From Ettlia oleoabundans (taxonomy: Eukaryota > Chlorophyta > Chlorophyceae > Chlamydomonadales): DNA of 27,970 bases. The DNA lies in assembly GCA_019693395.1 (NCBI GenBank), contig JAAMXP010001733.1, positions 801-28,770 on the forward strand, given 5' to 3'. The notes below the pieces were generated by a model. That model saw only the letters and a program-made list of their open reading frames with translations. It had not been told where the DNA came from and ran no database searches. This document shows positions 11,101 through 19,436 of the stretch, piece by piece (positions within the stretch are counted from its first letter, which is position 1; every line of letters starts with the position of its first letter). Made by a program: the position numbers and the translations under genes.

Positions 11101-14100
11101 GCATGTACTGGCTTTGCACGGCTGTCATGCCAAGCACTCCTTGCCTCACACTTTGCCATCCCCCGCCTTCCTGGCTGCGACCCCGGCCCCTGCAGGCGCA
11201 CAGTGGCAGAAAGCGAACGATGTGTTTGATCAGATGCACGGGCAGGGCTGCCACCCAGACGTGGTCACTTACACTGCCCTCATCTCTGCCTTTGAGAAGG
11301 GCGGGCAGTGGCGCCTTGCGCTGGAGGTGGGTGCTGCAGCCTGGAGCAGGGCAGTCCAGCACCAAGGCCACACAACACCACGCTGCTTTTCTGCCTGCGT
11401 TCACCCGCTGATGTACAAATGTAGAATGCCTCGCACTCCTCAAACTGATCTGGATAGCTAGCCTAGTCTCTCTCTAGTGGCCTTCCTCTTNNNNNNNNNN
11501 NNNNNNNNNNNNNNNNNNNNCCATCACCACCCCTGGCCGCCCTTTTCTGCCACCATGAATGCGCAAACCCTTCACCAGCGCGCCAACTCACCTGCCCTAG
11601 CTCCCGCCCCGGCTGCGCACTACCCGCAGGCGTATGAGCGGATGAGGGCTCAGGGGTGCCGGGCCGACGCCATTGTGTACAACGCCATCATTGACGCTCT
11701 GTGGGAGACGGGCGTGGTGTGGGTGCAGCGCCGTGCGCTCAAGCTCTTCAGGTGGGTGACACTGCGCCCCTTCCTGTGCTGCCGCCTGCTGATATGGCAC
11801 ATTCTCGATGAAGAACCATTGCTCTGCTTTGCCTTGTTGTTTCCTGCCGGGCGATCGCAGGCGGTTGACTGGGCTGTAAGGGCCGTACGCCTCCTTCCTT
11901 CACATGGCGCCACCCACTGAAACTGCCCCACACTCATCACTCCCTTCTGCCCATCCTGTGGGACGCAGGGTTGCTGTTGAGGAGGGCCATTTCCACCAGG
12001 GCAAGCTGGTGCCTGGCCTGACACGTGCGGAGGTCAACCTTCACGCCATGACAGCTGGCGTTGCCATGCTGTCCCTCTACGCCTGGCTGGTGTCACTCAA
12101 GCAGCTGGTGGCCACACACGGGCCCAGCGCCATGCCGCTGCGCCTGGCCATTGTGAGCGACAGGGGCAAGGGCGCCAAGGAGCAGGGCAACCTGGTGGTG
12201 AAGGAGGCGGTGCAGGCGGCTATGTCGCTCTGGGGCGCACCATTCAAGTGAGTCGTGCGGGTGCGGGTAGCCAGCTGGTGGGAGGCGCGTGAGGGCAGTA
12301 ACGCACCGTAGCTGATGGGCGGTTCGATGGGTGGTTCCAGGTGCAGTGGCGCCATGTGGCCTGCTGCACGCAGCCTTGGTGGACTAGAGGCACTGGGGCT
12401 GTGCCCAGCATTGGCTGGTTTGCCTCCCTGGCCCCTACTCTAGACGCAGCGTGGCCAGCCCCTCCCTGTGCAAAGCTTTACGCGTCCTGCCATTGGGTGA
12501 CGGAGGCAATGCCCTGCAACTCTTGTCGGGAGCAAGGTATCCCTTTCCTGCCTTTCTAAGCATGCCCTTCCCCCCTCCTGGCACCACACTTCCAACTCCC
12601 TTGCAGGCCCATGTCTGAGGGCGGGTACAGCGGCACCCTGGAGACTGCAGGCGCTGAGGCCTGCGATTGGCTGCTGTCTGAGCGCTTTGAGGCGCGCCTC
12701 TTCACCTTCTTCCCCTGCACAGATATCACGCCCTCTGTGGCCAACACGGTGCGCAGGCTCTGCGGTTTGCGGGTGGCGGAGGGCGGCCGTGCACCTAAAG
12801 ACTGGCGGGAATCGAAACAACGCAGCAGTAGTTGGTTTCAGCATGGTTGAACTTCAACCCATGCAATGCCCACAAGTGGGAAGAGCGTAGTTGAGCGCCT
12901 CAGTCTGTGCATGCGTGAGAACTGACGCCATATTTCTGTGTGGGTTTGTGTGTGATATGCAGAGCCATGACGACATGCAGAGCGTGAGCGCCATGCTGGA
13001 CGACCATGACTGCTCAAAGGAGGTGAGCCAATGAGCTGGGTTTGAATCTGTGCCGCGTGTCTGCCGGCCTGTTCACATCCCTCACGCCGGCCATGTGATC
13101 GCCCTGCTGCCGTGTCTACTTTCTGCCTGTTTGTGCATTCCTGCCTGCATGCAGGGCGTCAATCTATGCCCGATATGTTTATACAGAACCCTGCACGCCC
13201 ATGACACGCTTTGTTGCACATGCATTTTGCCCTGTGCCGGCCTTGCCCACCACCGCGAACCACGGACCCTTGACCTTTGCTCCCAACCTGCCCTCCTATC
13301 CTGGCCTGACCCTGCCTGCAGATGAGCGTTGAGCAGCGGTGCAGCGAGGCTTTTGCCGCCGTGCGCCACTTTGAGAAGACGCACTGCCTGGCGCTGCAGA
13401 ATATGGGGTACACCTACTTGCAGCGACGTAACGAGCTGGTGGCAAAGTGCCTAGACGTTGCGGCAAGGTGGGTGGGTAGCATGCGCGGCGGGCATGTGCG
13501 TGTGTTTCTGACATTCAGGCCAGGAAGCTGCAGTTTGTCAGTCTGATTGATACAGATGTGTGCATGGAAGAGCGACATTGGGGGTTGGAGCCACAAGTTG
13601 AGGGTGGTGGTTGCCTCCATCTCTCTGCATTCTACCGTGGCTGCTTGTCGGTCACGCAGCATGCTGGCTGTTGCTGCACGCTCCCTCTGCCTCCACCCAA
13701 ACCCACCCTGTCATCCGTCCGTCTTCCTTCAAGCTCTCTGTCTGTTTATGCGTGGCCTCTCTACTGTCTGCCCTTTTCTCCTCTTCTATTGTGCCACGGC
13801 ACTCATCCCTTCCCTTGTTCCCAACCGCGCTTCCCACAGGCTGGGCGTGCGTGAGGAGGCTGGTCACGATGCTGTGCTGCTGATGGACCGAGTGATGTCC
13901 ACAAGCCTGCAGCTAGCCCCAGACCTGCTCGACCTGCTGGGCGTGGGCTGTGTGGTCATAGCCGCAAAGCAGGTGTGACGCGCTCATAGCGCAGCATCAA
14001 AGGGTGCTGGCGGCTCAAAACAGTCAGCAGTGCGGAAGGTTTGGTGCTGGCGCTACTATTATGGTGGGGGTTGTATGCCTGCCAGCACTCATACTCTTGC

Positions 14101-15639
14101 ACCTGGCCATTGCTCCAACACCCGCCGGCATTCAAGATTGGCACAGCTGCTTTGATGCCCTCACCGACACCCCGTCATGAGCCTGCAGGTTGACGGTCTC
14201 AATGGCGCCAGCCCGCCGCTGCCCCCGGACGCCGATGTGGCTGCTGCTAGCGGTCTACCTCGCGCCGCCATTGAGCAGATGGAGTGGAACATCCGGCAGG
14301 TGCTGGTCCAGGACACCGCTGCCATCTCCACGCTGCGCTGCCTCAAGCTCTTCCTGGAGCGCATGGGGGCGCATCATCTGGATGCCCTCAGTGCAGCAGC
14401 CATGGCGGGACGTGCGCAGCAGTTGGTGAGCAGAGGGCTGGGGTATCAGGGAGGCTGCTGGGGCTGGATGGGTAATGTGGGGTTGAAATCATATGATGGG
14501 CGCATGGCAGGGGCTGCATATGGGGCGGGATTTTTGTGCGGCAGTTGGGTGGCGGGGCTGGTCTGGCAGCGTGTGGATGCTGGGGCTTGCTGGTGTTTTG
14601 CTGGTAGTTTCATACCAAGCGACTAAATGGCCTTCGTCCCCCTCTTCACCCACCCCCCTGCCAGGTCACCGAGTGTCTAACCGACATGGCCTTCCTCAAC
14701 TGCCGCCCCAGCGTGATTGCGGCGGCGCTGCTCTATGTGGAGCGGCGGTCGCGTGGCATCATCCCCTTCTGGCCATCCATGCTGGCCAAGCTCACCAGCT
14801 ACCAGGTGAGCTGCTGCACCCTGGAAGCTGGAGGGTTGTCGCTGTGGTGGGTCGAGTTGTTGGGTTGTCGCGAGGGGCTGTCTGGCTGGCTGCTATGGCG
14901 GAGCGTGAAGCTTTTCTGGTTGGTGCAGTCTTTCGAGGTGGCGGGCCCAGTAAGTGGGGTGGCGTCATGCACACAAGTGGCACAAAATTCCAATGTCCTT
15001 CAAACACACCCAGCAACTGTGTGTTTCCCCTCAACTTGCTGCCTGCTTGCTTCTCCCCTCCTGCAGGACATGAGCACCCCCGAGCTATCTGTGGCCATCA
15101 AGGCGGCGCAGCGCATGTGTGGGCGCATCGGCGGTATACCGCGTCCCCTGGGCGCAGGCTCGCGCTCCCTCACACGCTCACCAGCCGTGCAGCAGGCGCC
15201 CAGCACCGCGAGCAGCAGCAGCAGCAGCAGCGGCATGGCCAACACGGCTGCAGCCATCCCCGTCTCAGCCGCCATCGCGGCCTCAGCAGCGCTGCCTGTG
15301 CTGCCAGCGACGGCGCAGATGGGACCGGCGGAACTGGCAGCGGCAGTAGCTGCGGCTGCAGCCGTGGCCTCCCCCAACGGCCTGGCCGGCATGGTAGTGC
15401 CCACGAGCACGGTCCTGCCGACACCCAGCCTGCCCCTGCCGGTGCTGCCGCGTGTGTCATCTGCTGAGCATGCTTTGAGCGCTCTGTGCCAGGCTGGCGG
15501 CAGTCTGCCGCACTCGGCCGGCATCGCCCCGCCCGCCAATGCAGCGCTGACCATCCAGCAGCACCTACTGCACCAGCAGCTGGTCCCGGGAGCGGCGGCG
15601 CTCGTAAGCGGTGCGGCACCATTTGTGCCGCAGCCCTGA
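8125..15639 (+). CDS. PPR-SmR-cyclin fusion protein (green-algal PPR-cyclin)
   Basis: The predicted 1119-residue protein joins four parts: a disordered N-terminal region with an RGG-rich stretch (about 117-165), nine PPR repeats (243 to about 557), an SmR domain (about 570-642) and a two-lobed cyclin domain (about 711-950), then an Ala/Ser/Pro-rich tail. Exons: 8125-8783, 9069-9201, 9457-9603, 9822-9937, 10185-10350, 10569-10646, 10820-10916, 11196-11326, 11630-11751, 11969-12247, 12607-12748, 12963-13022, 13322-13467, 13840-13972, 14189-14425, 14665-14805, 15067-15639. The sum is 3360 bases with every phase compatible. PPR proteins bind organelle RNA; an organelle role here is inferred, because no clear transit peptide is visible. 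The 30-N gap lies in an intron, and the flanking repeats keep 35-residue spacing, so no exon seems lost. An ATG at 8143 is an alternative start. Confidence 0.9.
8470..8620 (+). other. RGG/Gly-Arg-rich segment of the PPR-cyclin
   Basis: Residues about 117-165 hold repeated RGR, GRGRG and GRRGFRRGY patterns within the first exon. Such segments are known RNA-binding and arginine-methylation sites; that function is inferred here from composition only. Confidence 0.75.
9136..11990 (+). other. Nine tandem PPR repeats (P type), exons 2-10
   Basis: Eight repeats of exactly 35 residues run without gaps from residue 243 to 522 (first residues 243, 278, 313, 348, 383, 418, 453, 488). Typical starts are VHTYTALM, VVTYNTLI, LRTFNTLI, STTYNALI, VITYSSLI, TVTYNSLI and VVTYTALI. 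A ninth, degenerate repeat from 523 (AIVYNAIIDALWETG) has an insertion. Residues 5 and 35 of repeats 1-8 are T/N, T/N, N/V, N/N, N/S, S/N, N/D and T/D. Confidence 0.93.
11491..11520. other. Assembly gap (30 N)
   Basis: Thirty undetermined bases lie in the intron between PPR-cyclin exons 8 and 9. The true length may differ. PPR spacing across the junction argues that no coding exon is hidden. Confidence 0.97.
12027..12247 (+). other. SmR (MutS-related) domain of the PPR-cyclin
   Basis: Residues about 570-642 resemble the SmR domain of plant GUN1/pTAC2-type PPR proteins. EVNLHAMTAGVAMLSLYAWL corresponds to the LDLH helix region, IVSDRGKGAKEQG to the TGxG-like loop, and the domain ends MSLWGAPFK. 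SmR domains bind or cut nucleic acid in several families; activity here is not shown. Confidence 0.85.
13322..15130 (+). other. Cyclin domain of the PPR-cyclin (exons 13-17)
   Basis: The first cyclin fold covers about 711-803 and ends LLGVGCVVIAAKQ, like the LIAxK end of canonical cyclin boxes. The second fold follows with AIEQMEWNIRQVL (830-842), CLKLFLERM and SVIAAALLYVERRS. By alignment from memory, Lys802 and Glu835 correspond to the Lys/Glu pair that contacts the CDK in cyclin A. No destruction box was noticed. Confidence 0.85.
15211..15231 (+). repeat. (AGC)n microsatellite coding a poly-Ser run
   Basis: Seven AGC units in the last PPR-cyclin exon encode a serine run in the low-complexity tail. 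It may vary in length between strains. Confidence 0.85.
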
Positions 15640-17298
15640 CCGGACCACCGCCTGCACCGCAGCGCCAGCTGCTTCCAGCAGGCTGTGGCGGCATCAGCAG
15701 CACGCACATCTTCCTCAGCCTGAGCATCAGCACATCGTGCTGCAGCAGCGTTGCAGCATTTCTCATTCAAGCAACTTTCATTAAAAATCAGTGCCAACAC
15801 GCAGCGCTCCTCACCCAACAGCGCCCGTACCAACCCCCACCCGAGACCACAGCACATCACAGCAGCAAATATGATGACGCCATTGTCGGCAGCCTGGGAG
15901 GCAGGCCCGCAGGCCGGGCGAGGGCAGGCAAGGAATCCACCCTCACCCTTATCATCCCCAATTCTGCCTGCTTGCCGGACCAGGTCGGCAGCATACAAAA
16001 CGCCTGCGACGGCCAACAGCCCACCGCGGGCATCAATCAGATTCCTAATCTGAAAGCCTCTTGCATCCCACCCTCCCAATCGGCCCTCTTCTTTGCCCCC
16101 ACCAGCTGGCGGGCGCCACTTCCCCTCCGCCGCGGCAGGGCTGCAGGCGCTCACATGCAGCGACGCCCGTGCCGTCGTAGCACCCCCGCCTCCGCTGTCC
16201 TCTCCCCTTTTGCCCCTAGCGGTGACACAGCTGTCTCAAGCCCACAGCCTGCACCGCTCCGTACACTCATGGTGCACCCGGGATGCCGCCCCACCCTGCT
16301 TGGCCACCCCGCATTGATAACCCCGCACCATCCCACTTTGATTGGTTTTCTTCCTGCCCTTTTGCGCGGCAACACCCCAACAAATGAGACTCACCCCTGC
16401 AGTTTGTTTCATCTGTCTTTTGCCACATTAACAACTTGCTTAATACCTGCGCAACTTGATGCCTTGGCCCTCGGTTTTCCCCTTGTGTCATTCGCCCCTT
16501 CCCCCGCAGGTTGCTTTTCCCAACTCGCCCACAATTCTTTCTACCTGGCCGGCAGTGTGCCGACCCCTGTGGCCTCAGGCTCTCCCAGCCACCACCAAAC
16601 GAAAGACTTCCCCCATTGCCTGATGACGCTGCATACCCGTGTCGGTGCAGCCCGTTTTGCGCCGATGGACGGGGCGCGCTTCCCGCCTCTTTTCTTCTTC
16701 CCCCTGTTCTTTCTCTGTGCCGCCCTTTGCACTCAACCCCGCCAACACTGAGTGTTTTCCGTTGCCCACGTGCTCCTGCGCTCAGCTCGCACTTGCAACG
16801 TCCCGTGCTGGTCGCTGGTCGCTGGACGACATCTTTTCCCCTGCTTCCTGGCCCAAGTGCCCAACATATGCCGGCCAGTGCGCCAAGGCCCATGCGGCGC
16901 ACTGCGCTGCGCCGGCCCCTCAGTCTGCACAAACGATTGTTGCCCCGCACATCCTGCTCCCGACACAGATTTCGTTCACCGTCTTCTTAGGCAATTTAGT
17001 TTATTCACTTTGCGCCGATGGGTACTCACCTGCCCTCCCCCCCCCCCGTTGGCTGACCTGCTCTTAAATCAGCCAGCATGCTACAATCTTATTACCTTTT
17101 TTCATTTCTGGATTTGTAACCTATGCCAAGCAGCGAGAAGGAACAAAGTGGCGCAGTTCAGTTTGAATTGGGATGAAGACCGCTGCTGGGTGCGCTGAGG
17201 CGGTGGAGCTCATCATCTCGATTCAGGCAAAATCGATCGCGGGCAGCGCGGCCTTCACAAGAGTCTCGTTATATTCTTGCAACAAAAGAAAGATTGCA
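15640..17298. other. Long PPR-cyclin 3'UTR and rhomboid promoter
   Basis: No supported gene. The first TGTAA on the plus strand after the PPR-cyclin stop is at 17115-17119, which implies a 3'UTR of about 1.5 kb. The stretch is pyrimidine-rich and low complexity. An open frame at 15486-16751 has no recognisable domain. The last 180 bases should hold the rhomboid promoter and 5'UTR. Confidence 0.5.
17115..17119 (+). terminator. Candidate poly(A) signal TGTAA for the PPR-cyclin
   Basis: It is the first TGTAA after the stop at 15639 and lies 180 bases before the next gene's ATG. Confidence 0.5.
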
Positions 17299-19252
17299 AT
17301 GGGACAGGCTGTTTGGTTCCAGGTGAGAGAACGGTTCACGAATTTGTCGTTCGTGGCTTGAAGAAACAGTCTATCGGGCTGACGCGCCGCTCACAGCAAC
17401 TCAAACCTGTAAAGTGATCCCCGCGGTTCCCCCAAGCGCGAGCTGCAGTCACCGGGTCTGTGGCCGCCCGCCCGCTCGCTCGCCTTCTTGCCCGGTGCAG
17501 GCTCTAGCTCAACCTGCGACCAGCGCTCTAGCCCTGCTGCTGGTTGCCATTTTTGGGCTGCTGCACGCACGGCGGCTGGGGTGTGAGGACGTGGGTCTGT
17601 CTTATGAACGGGTGAGCGCCTGCTTACGATGAGTTCTGCGGCGCTGGCAGCCGTCACCTGCCTTCATGAGCCCAGCCACCTGTTACGCGCTGCTCATTGG
17701 CTAATGCTCTCCAGTCATAGGACCTGCTTGCCGTAAATAGATATAACTATCCTTCACTTTACCACTATCGCTGCTCCAATCCAGCTCTTCTGCCACCTTG
17801 ACCGTGTGGCATTGTGGGTTCTAGTACAGGTGGTGCGGCACCGCGAGCTCTGGCGCACCCTCACATCACAGCTGGCACACGTCGACCTGCTGCACCTCGC
17901 CTTCAACCTGTCGGCCCTCTGGTCTGTTGGCCTGGTGGAGCGATCCCATTCATTGGGCACACTCTACTACCTGCAACACACCATCCTGCTCTTCATGCTG
18001 TCACCCGCGGTGTGCATGCCGTGCATGCCAGACAGTTGCTTCTAAGAGCATTGCCGCCTACGTGCTCATGGTCGCCTTTGAACTACCTGCTCATGGTCCT
18101 GCATCTACTTCCAATGGTCTTTTTATGTTTGCCATGGCTTCTCGCTTAAGTTTATAGGCCACACCGTGCATACTATCATGCTGTTGCATGCCAGCAAGCG
18201 TGCGGAGCAGCTCATAACAACACCTCACCCTCACCCTGGCTGCAGATCTGCTTACTGATCTACCACCTGCTATTGGTTGGGGCCAAGCGGGAGCAATACT
18301 GGGAGGTCACAGCCGTGGGATACTCGAGCGTGCTCTTTGGCTGGATGACGCTGTTGGCAGTCAAGAAGCCGGGTAGGCACCTGGGCTGGGCAGCGGGGCT
18401 GGGCATGGGTGCCAAGCTGAGCTTGGATGGATCAGGTAGCTGGCAGGCAGCTGGCGGTCTCATGTGGCCTGAGATTGTGCCAGCACGACTGGCATTTGAG
18501 TTCACACATTGATGTCTTGCACCACTTTGCTGAGGATGCGCACACAATTGACAAGCTGACTGCACACAGCTGACTGCATGCTCGCCCGCCCGCCTGCCTG
18601 CCCTGTTGTGCAGGTGGCATCACCATGCTGCCGTTGTTTGGCCTGGCCAGCGTGCCCATGTGGGCCACACCCTGGACCTCTCTCCTCATCACAAGCTTGC
18701 TCATACCAAGGGCCAGGTGGGCAACCAGCGCTGCAGCACCTGAGTAACAAAGAATGATCGGAAGGGAAGCAGCATGATTCTTTCCAACAAGTAGCATATC
18801 AGCTTCAGGCAAGGGGAGTCTTGTTGCTGCAAGAAACTCTGGTCAGGCCCCTTCAGCAGTGTACCTTCCCACCATGCCACCCTGCTGCTAATGTGTCAGC
18901 GATTGTTGATCCCTACCTGTGCTGCCACCACTGCCGCAGCTTCGTTGGGCACTTGGCCGGCATCCTGGCTGGGTATATGCTGGCGCTGGGTGTCTTCCGC
19001 TGGCTCACACCCTGGTGGACGCTCAGCCTGCTACTGTGGGCGGCACTGGGCCTGGGCTATGTGGCGACCCGATCACAGCAACTGGAAATACCCTACATCC
19101 GCCTTGCGGGGGCCTCAGCACTTGGATTTGTAGGCGGCGGGAGCCATGGCGACTTGGAAAGCGGCGGCGGCGGCGGCGGCGGGGTCAGTGTTGTGCGGAG
19201 TGGCGGCGGCAGCGTACGCATAGTCAATGGAGAGATTGTGAGAAAACCGTAG
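17299..19252 (+). CDS. Rhomboid-family intramembrane serine protease, plant RBL13-like
   Basis: Rhomboids cut transmembrane substrates inside the membrane using a Ser/His pair. Exons: 17299-17322, 17501-17611, 17830-18009, 18246-18372, 18614-18716, 18940-19252; the protein has 285 residues. It resembles Arabidopsis RBL13 throughout: an MGQAVWFQ start, PATSALALLLVAIFGLL (first membrane segment), GLSYER, HVDLLHLAFNLSALWSVG (luminal loop and second segment), VTAVGYSSVLFGWMT with catalytic Ser132, and SFVGHLAGILAGY with catalytic His186. The C-terminus carries a seven-glycine run. The third exon could instead start at 17785, which adds 15 residues in frame; I chose 17830 because spacing to RBL13 is closer. 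The third donor (GCG/GTGTGC, 18010) is the weakest call. Substrate and compartment are unknown. Confidence 0.87.
19161..19184 (+). repeat. (GGC)n microsatellite coding a poly-Gly run
   Basis: A GGC repeat near the 3' end of the rhomboid CDS encodes seven glycines in the soluble tail. Confidence 0.85.
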
Positions 19253-19436
19253 CATGGCGATGGATTTATTGCTTGATTACAACCGGCATACACAGCCCCA
19301 ACTGCTTGCACGCTATTAATCGTAATGCACTTGATGGTACACCAACATGGCATGTCACTGCAAGACATGGCGCTTGAGAGGCAACAAGAATTGTGGCATG
19401 GACGCTGCCCCAACTTCGCTGCTACGGCCACGAATG
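19253..19436. terminator. Convergent 3' ends of the rhomboid and ECD genes
   Basis: Only 184 bases lie between the two stop codons. On the minus strand TGTAA at 19281-19277 is the likely ECD poly(A) signal, 28 bases from the rhomboid stop. No plus-strand TGTAA was seen here, so the rhomboid transcript may run into the ECD gene. Confidence 0.6.

Noticed and set aside
13322..15639. Cyclin exons as a separate gene starting at the ATG at 13322
   Set aside because: The exon before (12963-13022) continues the SmR reading frame into it in phase, the ATG sits directly at a splice acceptor, no poly(A) signal lies between, and PPR-SmR-cyclin order is known in green algae.
15000..16154. 384-codon open frame antisense to the last PPR-cyclin exon
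   Set aside because: It mirrors the Ala/Ser-rich sense sequence, where few stops arise, and shows no family features.
18010..18157. Extension of rhomboid exon 3 through an open frame
   Set aside because: The translated stretch does not resemble rhomboids, while splicing GCG/GTGTGC to 18246 restores the expected third membrane segment and YHLLL block.
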